A DNA stretch of 60,038 nt from Aureispira sp964445645 (GCA_964445645.1 CAYULH010000015.1:1-60038), one strand, 5' to 3'. Shown: positions 1-8,904, counted from the stretch's first letter. The notes: generated by a model not told the origin, from the letters alone. A program made the numbers and translations.

Positions 1-238
1 GATTTAAAAATACGCTTTGTAAACAAAGCTACAATCATTTCATCCCTTCGGGATTTATAAAACCACTGTGTAAAAACTAGAAAATTCAGAACTTAACAGC
101 CCTGCCTAAAAGAACGGCATAACCAAGGAAAGGAGGCACTCCTTCCTTCCGAATTAACCGCCCACCCCCAAATTTTCTAGCACAGTTCTTGAATTACACC
201 TACCAACAGCTATACAACCACAGCAAAAACAACACCGC
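1..238. other. Intergenic region with nested inverted repeats
   Basis: No gene is visible here. Three dyads are: GCTTTG/CAAAGC with a 4-nt loop at 14-29; ATCCC/GGGAT with a 3-nt loop at 42-54; and a 10-bp pair, CTAGAAAATT at 77-86 against AATTTTCTAG at 171-180. The last encloses a purine-rich hairpin at 125-148 (AAGGA-A-AGGAG against CTCCTTCCTT, one bulged A). The nested pair could form a structured leader for the gene at 239, or be a remnant of a dispersed repeat. No TAnnTTTG promoter was found. Confidence 0.45.
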
Positions 239-922
239 ATGAACGCAACAAATTATAGCATACTATTAGCCATTGGCTTACTAATGCCTTATCTGGCACA
301 GGCCCAACAAGCCCCCAATGATTCCAGTGCGCCCAAATACCTAGACGAAGCCGTAGTCATCGCCCCTGGTGAAGTGTACAGCACCACCACCATTGACGGC
401 AACATTGTCCGCATTCTCATCATAGATGGCGACACTATTCCTGTGGCCGATTTGGGCAGCATCCAAATCACCCAGCAGCGCAATTTTGCTACCCGAGGCG
501 AGCGCAGACGCTACAAACAATGGCGACGTTATGCCGCCAAGGTGTACCCCTATGCTGCCGAGGCCATTCGCCTGTACCGCCAAGTAGAGGAAGACACCAA
601 GGGCATGAAAAAACGCAAAAAACGCAAGTACAGCCGCAAAATGGAAAAGGAATTGAAGCCGCAGTACATGGATGAACTGAAAAAACTGACCAAATCGCAA
701 GGTTATATTCTTATCAAAATGATAGAACGTGAACTGGACAGACCTTTTTATGATGTGGTGGTTCAATTGGAAGGCGGCTGGAAAGCCATGCAGTGGCAAA
801 CCTTGGGGCGCTGGTATGGCTACAACCTCAAAGATGGCTACAATCCCAAGGATGATGAATTGTTAGAATCCATCTTACAAGACCTAAATATCAGTTATGG
901 GGTTGAAGCCCCCACCCAATAA
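239..922 (+). CDS. DUF4294 domain-containing secreted protein
   Basis: The 227-residue product starts with a signal peptide (hydrophobic residues 7-20, then AQAQQ). It continues into a DUF4294-type domain: a small beta-rich part (about 35-80) with the phrase DGDTIPVADLG, then a strongly basic helical part (about 85-195) containing RRYAAKVYPYA, a lysine/arginine-rich stretch near 122-135, and LTKSQGYILIKMIERE. DUF4294 is a Bacteroidota family of unknown function, predicted to be periplasmic or surface exposed. The length is normal for the family. A 283-bp repeat begins 6 bp after the stop, and the likely terminator lies beyond that repeat at 1237-1274. Family assignment is by recognised phrases, not a search. 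Confidence 0.8.
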   Translation: MNATNYSILLAIGLLMPYLAQAQQAPNDSSAPKYLDEAVVIAPGEVYSTTTIDGNIVRILIIDGDTIPVADLGSIQITQQRNFATRGERRRYKQWRRYAAKVYPYAAEAIRLYRQVEEDTKGMKKRKKRKYSRKMEKELKPQYMDELKKLTKSQGYILIKMIERELDRPFYDVVVQLEGGWKAMQWQTLGRWYGYNLKDGYNPKDDELLESILQDLNISYGVEAPTQ

Positions 923-928
923 TAGGAT

Positions 929-1211
929 GAAGTTGTTTAAAAATGGAATTGTGTTGAACCGAGGCCATAGCCGAGCTCACGCAAGTATAATGAGAGCAAA
1001 TTTGGTTCTAACCGAGCCAAAGGCGAGCTCACGCAAGTAATCAAGGCGAAAATTTAGCTCATAGCAGCGCTATGGGGTCAATTTTCAACGATGAACCGAG
1101 GCTTTGCCGAGCTCATAAGCGAAGCGCACTAGTAGGGCAAAATTGGCCTTCATTAGCGACATTAGGCTAACCGAGCAACGCGAGCTCATGCAAATAAATT
1201 TAAACAACTTC
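929..1211. mobile_element. MITE-like element with 13-bp terminal inverted repeats
   Basis: GAAGTTGTTTAAA at 929-941 is matched exactly by its reverse complement TTTAAACAACTTC at 1199-1211. Between them is non-coding DNA made of four loose copies of a unit ACCGAG, 7-9 variable bases, CGAGCTCA (starting near 958, 1013, 1093 and 1169). No ORF of useful length lies inside, so if mobile it would be non-autonomous. No clear target-site duplication is seen. It sits between the stop of the DUF4294 gene and a terminator. The 14-mer GAAGTTGTTTAAAA recurs at 44433-44446 without a partner. Confidence 0.6.
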
Positions 1212-1236
1212 AATTAATCAAAATCAAGTTTCAAGC

Positions 1237-1274
1237 ACACCATTCTTCTTTTTTATAGATAGAATGGTGTTTTT
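1237..1274 (+). terminator. Rho-independent terminator-like hairpin
   Basis: ACACCATTCT (1237-1246) pairs with AGAATGGTGT (1261-1270), followed by TTTTATTT. The stem is 10 bp with a 14-nt loop. It points the right way to end the transcript of the gene at 239-922, with the repeat element between stop and terminator. Confidence 0.6.
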
Positions 1275-1421
1275 ATTTGCCACTACATCAGCATCAACCC
1301 TTCATTATTTAGAGAACTACTTCTAGTTTTTGTAGTTTTAAATGTCTTATAGTAATTTAAACTTCTAATTTGGTTTATTAATTGTGGGTTGTAATAATGA
1401 CGAGCAACCCCCACCTAGTGC

Positions 1422-1429
1422 TATTTTTG
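1422..1429 (+). promoter_or_regulatory. Candidate -7 element of the subtilase gene
   Basis: TATTTTTG fits the Bacteroidota -7 consensus TAnnTTTG and lies 25 bp before the ATG at 1455. No TTG is found at the usual 17-23 bp upstream distance, so support is partial. It falls inside a short dyad GCTA-N7-TAGC. Confidence 0.35.
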
Positions 1430-1454
1430 TTAGCCTTCTTACACTTTTTAGTTT

Positions 1455-4124
1455 ATGCAGCCTATTGTACGCATTTTTTTTATCGTTCTTTTTATTATTT
1501 GTAATTATTGGGGTCAAGCCCAAAATATTGGTGCCGAACCACAACAATTTTTGGTACAACTCCATGCCAAAAGCTCTATCAAAACCCTCATGCACCAACT
1601 CCGAGCGCAAAGCCCTCAGCTCCATTGGCAAACGCCCAAGCAGCTCATTCCGGGGCGCAATATTTGGCACTTGCACTATCAAGGGGCAGGCGATGATAGA
1701 GAATTGCTCTATCTATTGCGACAAGCCAAAGAAGTAGAAATCGCCCAGCACAATCACAGATTGGAGCTTAGAAGCCCACAATCGACCACGCCCAATGATA
1801 ATTTATTTGCCAATCAGTGGCAGTATATTAACAATGGTGCTAATGGGGGAACGGTGAATGCCGATATAGATGCCGACTTGGCTTGGGATATTACTACAGG
1901 AGGCGTTACCACTCAAAATGACACCATTGTAGTAGCGGTTATTGATGATGGTTGCAATACAGCCCATCCCGATTTGATCAATAATATTTGGGTCAATCGT
2001 GCCGAAATCCCCAACAATGGAATTGACGATGACAACAATGGCTATGTAGACGATTACCGAGGTTGGAATTCTAATACCAATAATGATAACATTGCGGGCG
2101 GCAATCACGGAACGCCTGTGGCGGGTATTATTGGAGCAGAGGGCAACAATGGCACAGGTGTAGCTGGTGTAAATTGGAAGGTGAAGTTGATGATTATTAA
2201 TAATAATTTCAATACCACCGAAGCCAATGTACTAATTGCCTACGGCTATCCACTTGCCCAACGCATTCGCTACAACCAAACCAATGGTGCAGAAGGAGCC
2301 TTTGTAGTCGTTACCAATGCCTCTTGGGGGCTTGATTATGGCAAGGCAGCCGATGCGCCGCTTTGGTGTTCTTTTTATGATACCTTGGGCAAACATGGTA
2401 TTCTGAATATTGGAGCTACTGCCAATCTCAATATTAATGTAGAGGTAGCAGGAGATTTGCCTACTACCTGCCCTAGTGATTACATCATAGGCGTTACGAA
2501 TGTCAACCGAGCAGGCAACAAAGAAACAGCCGCTGGTTATGGCACTCGAAGCATTGATTTGGGGGCTTTTGGCACCAGTGCTTACACCCTCACCCGAACC
2601 AGCTATGGTGCTTTTGGAGGTACATCTGGTGCGACCCCTCATGTAGCAGGGGCAGTGGCCTTGCTCTATTCGGGGGCTTGTGATAATTTTATACAATATG
2701 CCAAGGTGCGCCCCGACCAAGCCGCACTAGCCATGCGCCGCTATATTCTGGACGGGGTCAAGGTTGTTCCTTCTTTGGCTGCTCTTGCTGTTACAGCAGG
2801 CTATCTCAATCTACATGGCAGCCTGCTCGAATGCATCAATGATTGCCCTACCACTACTTGTTTTGAGCCTTACCAAGTCCAGGCCACCAATGTTACCGAT
2901 CAGCAAGCCCAAATTAATTGGACAACAGTATCGGCCGTCAATCAGGTATCGTACCGATACCGCAGGCCGGGTCGTCCTTGGTTGTCTTTTTACATGACAC
3001 TACCTGTAGGACAGGATAGTGTATTGCTAACAGGTTTGCTGCCTTGTACGACCTATGAAATAGAACTGGCAGGGAATTGTAGCAGTGCCAACAGCGATAC
3101 GACCACCTTTACCTTTCGTACAGATGGCTGTTGTGAGCCACCCTCTTTTTTGACCCGACGTACGGTTAGCTTTTCAGATGCCCGTGTCAGCTGGGATGAG
3201 GTTTTGGCTGTTAATAACTACTTGGTATTTTACAAAGACCGAGACTCTGCAAGGTGGCAAACCACCACTACCCCTGACACGACATTGCTGTTATCTGGAC
3301 TGGATAGTTGTACCTTTTATCAAGTGTTTGTGCAAGGCATTTGTAGTAATGGCGATACAACCACCTCCACAGATACAATTATTTTCAATACAAAAGGCTG
3401 TAACAATTGCGCTCTGGCTGGCTACTGTGCCGCCCAAGGCAACAACTCTACCGATGACTGGATTGATACCTTTCAGCTCGATAATTTTGTAAATCCTTCT
3501 GGTAATGATGGCGGCTATGCTATTTTTAGCATGGTTCCAATTTTTCTGCAAAGAGGCAACTTCCACCAAGTTTATATTCGCCAAGGCAGAACCTATCCAC
3601 AAGTTTTGCGTATTTGGCTCGACCTCAATCAAGATGGGGATTTTGATGACCCCAATGAACGACTTTGGGAGGGGGCTATTCCTACAGGGGGCAATAGTGT
3701 TCGAGATAGTTTTCAAGTGCCTAGCTCGGCACAATTGGGCATTACCCGTATGCGTGTGGCAACAAGCTGGCGCACGGCTCCAGATAATTGTGGCAATATT
3801 GCTTATGGAGAAGTGGAGGATTATTGTGTAGAAGTAGAGCCGCAAACATTCATACAGCGTCTTCCGTCAGATTTGGACGAGGTGTTGATTGCTCCCAATC
3901 CCTTTGGCCAAGCCTTTCAAATTTCCCTAAAAATAAAAATACCTAGCCAAGTGACTGGAGAATTGTTTAATGTTACGGGCCAATTGGTCGCTGCACAAAC
4001 GTGGGAAAACTTGAACGTAGGTACCCAACAATTATCATGGAAACCTAATATTCCTCAAGGACTCTACCTATTGCGCCTCACTACAGAAAATGGACAAATC
4101 ACCAAACAAGTGGTTAAGTATTAG
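1455..4124 (+). CDS. Secreted S8 subtilisin-like serine protease with type IX sorting domain
   Basis: The 889-residue product is built in order: signal peptide (about 1-23), pro-region (about 25-110), S8 catalytic domain (about 135-410), two fibronectin type III-like modules (about 468-555 and 560-650), a GEVED domain (about 700-835, with LDLNQDGDF and the namesake GEVEDY), and a C-terminal type A sorting domain for the type IX secretion system (from about 845, with IAPNPFG and GLYLLRL). The catalytic triad is visible as Asp164 (VIDDG), His218 (NHGTPVAG) and Ser391 (GTSGATPHVAG), with Asn288 as the oxyanion-hole residue. It is predicted to be exported through the Sec and type IX routes and displayed or released outside, where it would cleave proteins. 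The ATG at 1455 gives a complete signal peptide. Its stop overlaps the convergent dinB stop by 4 bp. Confidence 0.93.
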   Translation: MQPIVRIFFIVLFIICNYWGQAQNIGAEPQQFLVQLHAKSSIKTLMHQLRAQSPQLHWQTPKQLIPGRNIWHLHYQGAGDDRELLYLLRQAKEVEIAQHNHRLELRSPQSTTPNDNLFANQWQYINNGANGGTVNADIDADLAWDITTGGVTTQNDTIVVAVIDDGCNTAHPDLINNIWVNRAEIPNNGIDDDNNGYVDDYRGWNSNTNNDNIAGGNHGTPVAGIIGAEGNNGTGVAGVNWKVKLMIINNNFNTTEANVLIAYGYPLAQRIRYNQTNGAEGAFVVVTNASWGLDYGKAADAPLWCSFYDTLGKHGILNIGATANLNINVEVAGDLPTTCPSDYIIGVTNVNRAGNKETAAGYGTRSIDLGAFGTSAYTLTRTSYGAFGGTSGATPHVAGAVALLYSGACDNFIQYAKVRPDQAALAMRRYILDGVKVVPSLAALAVTAGYLNLHGSLLECINDCPTTTCFEPYQVQATNVTDQQAQINWTTVSAVNQVSYRYRRPGRPWLSFYMTLPVGQDSVLLTGLLPCTTYEIELAGNCSSANSDTTTFTFRTDGCCEPPSFLTRRTVSFSDARVSWDEVLAVNNYLVFYKDRDSARWQTTTTPDTTLLLSGLDSCTFYQVFVQGICSNGDTTTSTDTIIFNTKGCNNCALAGYCAAQGNNSTDDWIDTFQLDNFVNPSGNDGGYAIFSMVPIFLQRGNFHQVYIRQGRTYPQVLRIWLDLNQDGDFDDPNERLWEGAIPTGGNSVRDSFQVPSSAQLGITRMRVATSWRTAPDNCGNIAYGEVEDYCVEVEPQTFIQRLPSDLDEVLIAPNPFGQAFQISLKIKIPSQVTGELFNVTGQLVAAQTWENLNVGTQQLSWKPNIPQGLYLLRLTTENGQITKQVVKY

Positions 4125-5218
4125 GCATCTATATCAAAATCAAACTCCAACTGAGTCCCCAAGCCCGATTCCAAGGCTTGTTTTTGCAGATTGGAAGCGG
4201 ATAAACCAATTAGGCGGATTTTTTCAAATTCGCCTATGTTTTCTTCTAATAATTGATGGGCCAAGGTTCGGATTTCTGCTTGTTGAGTGAGGTAATAATC
4301 TTTGGAAAGGCTTCGGGTGAGAACTTGAAAGTCGCTTGTTTTTAGTTTTAAAGTCAGGGTGCGCCCAAAATTATTGGCCTTGGTCAAACGCTGCCAAAAA
4401 GTATCCAGAATCTTATCCAATACAGGCGTGATTTGGTCATAGCTGCTCAAATCATTTCTCAAAGTGCGCTCCACCCCCAACGATTTTCGGATTCTATTAT
4501 TATTAACAGGCCGATTATCAATACCCCGAACCATATAATAATAAAAACGCCCTGCCTTGCCAAAATGCTCGGCCAATTCCAGTTGGCTGCATTTTTTGAG
4601 GTCGCCCCCTGTTTTCCAGCCCATACGCTGCATACGGGCGGCCGTCACCTTCCCCACCCCGTGAAAACGCTCCACGGGCAATTGTTCCAAAAAAGCTGCC
4701 GCCTTTCTGGGGGTAATAGTGGTCATGCCATTGGGTTTCTTGAGGTCGGATGCTATTTTTGCTAAGAATTTGCAATAGGACACCCCTGCCGAACAAGTCA
4801 ATTGCGTTTCGGAATATACCGCCTCCATAATTTGTTGTGCTACCGCTGTTGCAAATGGTTCGCCAATATGATTATGTGTTACATCCAAATAAGCTTCATC
4901 CAGCGAAAGCGGCTCTATCAATTCCGTATATCGCTCAAAAATAGCCCGCACCTGCTGCGAAACTTGCCGATAGACCCCAAACCGAGTCGGCACAAAAATA
5001 AGCTGCGGACACAATTGCCTTGCCCTAAAACCCGACATAGCCGAATGCACGCCAAATTTTCGGGCTTCATAACTGGCTGTTGCCACCACTCCACGAGCAC
5101 CTCCCCCCCCTACAGCAATGGGCTTGCCTCGCAAGCTCGGGTTATCGCGTTGCTCTATGGAAGCATAAAAAGCATCCATATCAATGTGAATAATTTTTCG
5201 GCTAAAATCTGCTTGCAT
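4121..5218 (-). CDS. dinB: DNA polymerase IV (Y-family translesion polymerase)
   Basis: The product (365 residues from the ATG at 5218) carries the Y-family palm motifs HIDMDAFYASIE (metal-binding Asp13) and SLDEAYLDV (Asp107, Glu108), a helix-hairpin-helix thumb (FHGVGKVTAARM) and a little-finger domain from about 230. The C-terminal tail holds QLEFDF, like the QLxLF motif that docks on the sliding clamp. It copies past damaged template bases with low fidelity in the cytoplasm. A GTG eight codons upstream would also be open, but the ATG right before QADFSRK matches where the family begins. It is convergent with the subtilase gene, with stop codons overlapping by 4 bp. Confidence 0.95.
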   Translation of the reverse strand: MQADFSRKIIHIDMDAFYASIEQRDNPSLRGKPIAVGGGGARGVVATASYEARKFGVHSAMSGFRARQLCPQLIFVPTRFGVYRQVSQQVRAIFERYTELIEPLSLDEAYLDVTHNHIGEPFATAVAQQIMEAVYSETQLTCSAGVSYCKFLAKIASDLKKPNGMTTITPRKAAAFLEQLPVERFHGVGKVTAARMQRMGWKTGGDLKKCSQLELAEHFGKAGRFYYYMVRGIDNRPVNNNRIRKSLGVERTLRNDLSSYDQITPVLDKILDTFWQRLTKANNFGRTLTLKLKTSDFQVLTRSLSKDYYLTQQAEIRTLAHQLLEENIGEFEKIRLIGLSASNLQKQALESGLGTQLEFDFDIDA

Positions 5219-5255
5219 AGTGCTAAGATAGGACAAATTCACCAGCTAATGACAA

Positions 5256-5290
5256 CAAAAAAACTCACACCCTCCAACAGAAGGTGTGAG
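5256..5290 (-). terminator. Rho-independent terminator of the acyl-CoA dehydrogenase gene
   Basis: Read on the minus strand, CTCACACC and GGTGTGAG form an 8-bp stem (5264-5271 against 5283-5290) followed by seven Ts (plus-strand As at 5257-5263). It lies 43 bp after the stop of the dehydrogenase gene and before dinB, so the two are probably separate transcripts. Confidence 0.8.
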
Positions 5291-5332
5291 CAAAAACTAA
5301 AAGCTAATAATTGTATTCAATCATAAATATTT

Positions 5333-7132
5333 CTAGTAAACCAATTTGTTGGCCTCAATAACAGGCTTGGCAATTGCTTTACGTGCTTCTTTTACGTTTA
5401 CGTTTTTGTATTTAGCATAACGCTTAACCCCCATCAACATCATACGCAATGGATCACCTTCTGCAAACGAGCAAAGGGCATCTTTAGCATTCTTAGCAAT
5501 ACGATCCATCGCATCACAAAGGAATACCTCCAAGATGTGTGTTTGTTGAGTAGCGTCTTTTCCGCTTGCTTCCAATTTCTGAACACGCAACAATAGCGAT
5601 TCACTAGTGAATACATCCATCATTACATCGGCAATGTTCATCGTGATTTGTTGCTCATGCTTTAGATTCAAGTTGCCGTCCATTTGTGCTTTGGCAGCAC
5701 CACCAGCTACGATCAACAAAATCTTTTTCATGTTCTTAACCGTATCAACCTCAACGCCATAAGTACCTTCTGACTTGTTCAAGCTAGGCATAGAAGTCAA
5801 TTCTTTTTGTACTTCCCAAGCTGGTCCAACCAAGTCAATGTGTCCTTTCATAGCACGTTTCAAGGTCATTGCCAACGACAATAAACGGTTGATTTCGTTG
5901 GTTCCTTCAAAGATACGATTGATACGAGCATCACGGTAGTGGCGAGCCGCTTCGTACTCCTCAGAGAATCCATTTCCACCGTGGATTTGTACGGTTTCGT
6001 CTACTACATAATCCAACATTTCAGAACCTAATACTTTTAGCATCGCACATTCTACCGCATACTCTTCAGCCGCTTCCAATTTAGCTTCGGCGTACGTCAT
6101 ACCAGAGTCCAACAATGCTTTTGCTTTTTGTTGTAACAACATAGAAGTACGATACAAAGCAGATTCTACCGCATAAATTTGAATGGCTTGCTCGGCCAAT
6201 TTGTACTGAATCGCACCAAAGTTAGAAATAGGCTGCTTAAATTGGTGACGCTCATTGGCATACTTAATAGCAATGCCATAGTTGCGTTTGGCAGCTCCAA
6301 GAGCCATTACCCCCAATTTAAAACGTCCAATGTTCAATACATTAAAAGCAATCAAGTGTCCTTTTCCGATTTCGCCCAAGACCGCATCTTTAGAAACTTT
6401 TACATTCTCAAAGAATACCTGACGCGTAGAAGAACCTTTGATACCCAATTTGTCCTCCTCTGCACCTAAGCTCAATCCTTCTACACCAGCTTCTACCAAG
6501 AACCCGGTAAATTTGTCGCCATCTACTTGAGCAAATACAATAAATACATCTGCAAAACCAGAGTTGGTAATCCACATTTTCTGACCAGTAATCAAATAAT
6601 GCTCGCCATCTTCTGTAGGCATGGCTTTGGTTTTGGCCGCCAAAGCATCAGAACCAGAACTTGGCTCTGTCAAACAGTAAGAAGCCGCCAATTCACCCGA
6701 ACACAAACCCGGTAAATACTTTTTCTTTTGCTCTTCTGTACCATAATATAAGATGGGCAACATACCAATTCCTGTGTGAGCAGAAACGGCTACAGAGAAA
6801 GAACCTGCATACCCAATTTCTTCTGCAATAATGGTGTTGGTGTTGGTGTCCATAGGCATTCCACCATATTCCTCAGGAATGTGTGGCCCTAATAAACCCA
6901 ATTCGCCGGCTGCCATCAATTTAGATTTGGCCACGCCTTCTTCTTGCTTTTCAATAGCCTTGAACGCAGGATCAATTTGCGTTTTCACAAAATCCTTTAC
7001 CATATCACGGATCATATCCTGCTCAGAGTCCGTATCTTCTGGAGTAAAGGTGTCCTCTGGACGAGAATCCTTAATAATAAACTCACTTCCTTTTAGCACC
7101 TCTTCGGTGGCCTTATCAACTACATCTGCCAT
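5333..7132 (-). CDS. Acyl-CoA dehydrogenase
   Basis: The 599-residue flavoprotein oxidises acyl-CoA to trans-2-enoyl-CoA in fatty-acid beta-oxidation, passing electrons to ETF. The N-terminal helical domain (about 35-150), middle beta domain with CLTEPSSGSD and MWITNSGFADVFIVFA (about 150-250) and C-terminal helical domain with ERHQFKQPI, QIHGGNGF and the catalytic-base region RIFEGTNEINR (Glu409) are all present. An extra C-terminal helical extension (about 430-599) makes it longer than the usual 380-400 residues and like the VLCAD-type enzymes. Chain-length preference cannot be read from sequence. The gene stands alone, with its own terminator downstream and a possible promoter about 145 bp upstream. 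Confidence 0.93.
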   Translation of the reverse strand: MADVVDKATEEVLKGSEFIIKDSRPEDTFTPEDTDSEQDMIRDMVKDFVKTQIDPAFKAIEKQEEGVAKSKLMAAGELGLLGPHIPEEYGGMPMDTNTNTIIAEEIGYAGSFSVAVSAHTGIGMLPILYYGTEEQKKKYLPGLCSGELAASYCLTEPSSGSDALAAKTKAMPTEDGEHYLITGQKMWITNSGFADVFIVFAQVDGDKFTGFLVEAGVEGLSLGAEEDKLGIKGSSTRQVFFENVKVSKDAVLGEIGKGHLIAFNVLNIGRFKLGVMALGAAKRNYGIAIKYANERHQFKQPISNFGAIQYKLAEQAIQIYAVESALYRTSMLLQQKAKALLDSGMTYAEAKLEAAEEYAVECAMLKVLGSEMLDYVVDETVQIHGGNGFSEEYEAARHYRDARINRIFEGTNEINRLLSLAMTLKRAMKGHIDLVGPAWEVQKELTSMPSLNKSEGTYGVEVDTVKNMKKILLIVAGGAAKAQMDGNLNLKHEQQITMNIADVMMDVFTSESLLLRVQKLEASGKDATQQTHILEVFLCDAMDRIAKNAKDALCSFAEGDPLRMMLMGVKRYAKYKNVNVKEARKAIAKPVIEANKLVY

Positions 7133-7273
7133 GTTGTATAATTATTGTATACCTGTGAGAATCCTCCTTTAGCGGCTAAGGTCTTTTCTACCAAGTACGT
7201 GTTTTAGTAAAATTAATCTGCTTGTTATTTTTTCATTACTTGCTTGTCTTACCGACAAGGTTATTTTTTATTT

Positions 7274-7304
7274 CAAAGGTAAACTAAATGCCGCTTTTTA
7301 GTTT
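7274..7304 (-). promoter_or_regulatory. Candidate promoter and dyad of the acyl-CoA dehydrogenase gene
   Basis: On the minus strand TACCTTTG (plus 7274-7281) fits the -7 consensus TAnnTTTG and lies 142 bp from the ATG. Just upstream of it, where the -33 region would be, is a perfect 8-bp dyad AAACTAAA (7281-7288) / TTTAGTTT (7297-7304). This could be an operator, but no -33 TTG was found. The rest of the 7133-7532 gap is AT-rich and shows no convincing gene. Confidence 0.35.
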
Positions 7305-7532
7305 AGCGCTTGTTCTTAAACGCAAAGAAAGAGACTGCGCGTTTGATAGCACAACCTCTTTCTTCGTTGGGAATAAAAGACTTTTCTCTTCCCTTTTGTA
7401 TTAACAAATATACGGCAAAACAAATAAAAATGCAAATCTCAATCGGTCAAAAGAATGTTATTTTGTTTGTCAAGGGTAAAAACTTGGTAAAAGCTACTTT
7501 ATTTGGGCATTTTTTCTACTTTTTGGTTGATT

Positions 7533-7575
7533 GAGTGAGTAAATTATCATCTTGAAGATGATAATCCACTCACTC
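7533..7575 (-). terminator. Long hairpin after the epimerase gene
   Basis: GAGTGAGT (7533-7540) plus ATTATCATC (7543-7551) pair with GATGATAAT (7557-7565) plus ACTCACTC (7568-7575): 17 bp with one 2x2 internal mismatch and a 5-nt loop. It begins 36 bp after the stop of the minus-strand epimerase gene. No strong U-run follows, so it may end transcripts weakly or protect the 3' end. Confidence 0.6.
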
Positions 7576-7610
7576 ACAAAATTTATTTTGACCGCCTACT
7601 TACCAAAAAT

Positions 7611-8633
7611 CTACACCAATTCCAACACCCCATAACTAGGGTGGTTGGCCTGACTTTCTTGGTAGATTTTGGCGGTTTCTTGTAGGCAACTATCTAATGG
7701 CGTGAATTCAAATTGCAGGTCAGCAATAATTTTTTCATTGTTATAATAATAAGTAGACTGTAGATTGTTGAGAATTTCTCGGGTGAGCATGGGCGCATTA
7801 TTAGAGAGTTTGGAGCGCAGCCAATCCAAGCCTGAGAAGGTTTTGAGGAGCCAATTGGGGGCAGCCCATTGGGGGGGCGTTTGGCCTAGTTCCTTGCTCA
7901 AGGTATGGAGCAGGTTTTTGTAAGAACGATTGTCGCCATTAACAATATAACGTTCGCCATCAATATCACTTTCCATGAGGGCAATGGCGGCACGAGCCAC
8001 ATCACGCACATCTACAAAACCTGTACTTCCTGCTGGATAATAACGCAAACCACAGGCGGCTTCTTTTACAATTCGGCAAGAGCTTTCTTGCCAGTAGCCT
8101 GCCCCAATAACTGTAGAGGGGTTGATAATAGCAACGGTTAATCCCTCCTCGCGAGCACGCCACACTTCACATTCTGCCCTAAACTTGCTAATGGCATAAT
8201 TGGAATTTTGCTTAGAATTTTCCCACTGAATGCGCTCATCAATGTGTGGCTGAAATTCTCTGCGCCCCAAGGCTGCTATAGAACTGACATGCACCAATTT
8301 TTCGACCCCTTCATACAAAGCCGCATTAACAATATTGGCAGTGCCCTCTACATTGACCTTCATCATAGTGGCTACTTGCTTGGGGTCAAAGGAAATCATA
8401 GCAGCCGAGTGATAAACTTGCTGCATATCTTGCATGGCAGCTTCCACAAAAGTAGGATCCAAAATATCACCTTCTACCCACTCTAATTGATCTTGAATAT
8501 CAGCCACCAAATCCATGGGGCTGGTAGGGCGTTTGGTTGCTCGCACGGCATAACCAGCTCGCAATAAATAGCGCAAAAGATAAGCGCCTACGAAGCCTGT
8601 TCCACCTGTTACCAACACTCTTTTGTTGTTCAT
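7611..8633 (-). CDS. Extended SDR NAD(P)-dependent epimerase/reductase
   Basis: The 340-residue protein has the extended short-chain dehydrogenase layout: Rossmann glycine motif GGTGFVGAYL (residues 10-19), an active-site serine region VHVSSIAALG, and the YxxxK pair in YAISKFRAE. The FVDVRDVA and INPSTVIG segments are like those of the dihydroflavonol-4-reductase / 3-beta-hydroxysteroid dehydrogenase branch rather than of sugar epimerases. The true substrate is unknown. It is monocistronic, with a candidate promoter close upstream and a long hairpin downstream. Confidence 0.85.
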   Translation of the reverse strand: MNNKRVLVTGGTGFVGAYLLRYLLRAGYAVRATKRPTSPMDLVADIQDQLEWVEGDILDPTFVEAAMQDMQQVYHSAAMISFDPKQVATMMKVNVEGTANIVNAALYEGVEKLVHVSSIAALGRREFQPHIDERIQWENSKQNSNYAISKFRAECEVWRAREEGLTVAIINPSTVIGAGYWQESSCRIVKEAACGLRYYPAGSTGFVDVRDVARAAIALMESDIDGERYIVNGDNRSYKNLLHTLSKELGQTPPQWAAPNWLLKTFSGLDWLRSKLSNNAPMLTREILNNLQSTYYYNNEKIIADLQFEFTPLDSCLQETAKIYQESQANHPSYGVLELV

Positions 8634-8666
8634 GCTTATTTATTATTAAAAATAAAGGGATGTACC

Positions 8667-8694
8667 CAAAAGTACTACAAAAAAATAATAGCAA
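8667..8694 (-). promoter_or_regulatory. Candidate promoter of the SDR gene
   Basis: On the minus strand TTG (plus 8692-8694), a 17-bp spacer and TACTTTTG (plus 8667-8674) form a Bacteroidota-type promoter ending 33 bp before the ATG at 8633. The 8634-8948 gap also contains TTAAGC/GCTTAA with a 5-nt loop near 8699-8715 and the hairpin at 8871-8904. Confidence 0.45.
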
Positions 8695-8870
8695 AAGTTA
8701 AGCACTTTGCTTAAAGAATCTTATTTTATCAAAACACAAGTATTATATAAGAAGTTCAAGGTAAGCATTGCTGTATAGAATACTAAAATTGGAAGAATAA
8801 ATATACTATAAAAACCTTCTAATGAATTCTAAATGAAGCAATACGGTAATCACTTTACAGGAGATAAATG

Positions 8871-8904
8871 GTATCCCAATAATTTTACAGGATTATTGGG
8901 ATAC
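8871..8904 (+). promoter_or_regulatory. 13-bp inverted repeat upstream of pyruvate kinase
   Basis: GTATCCCAATAAT (8871-8883) is the exact reverse complement of ATTATTGGGATAC (8892-8904), with an 8-nt loop. It ends 44 bp before the pyk ATG and lacks a following U-run, so it is placed to be an operator or a 5'-UTR stem-loop rather than a terminator. Confidence 0.5.

Noticed and set aside
3291..3845. 184-codon minus-strand frame within the subtilase gene
   Set aside because: It is antisense to the FN3/GEVED region and has a composition of a shadow frame.
7310..7534. 74-codon plus-strand frame in the gap upstream of the acyl-CoA dehydrogenase gene
   Set aside because: The product is Lys/Phe/Ile-rich as in random AT-rich DNA, has no recognisable domain, and lies over a likely promoter and beside a hairpin.
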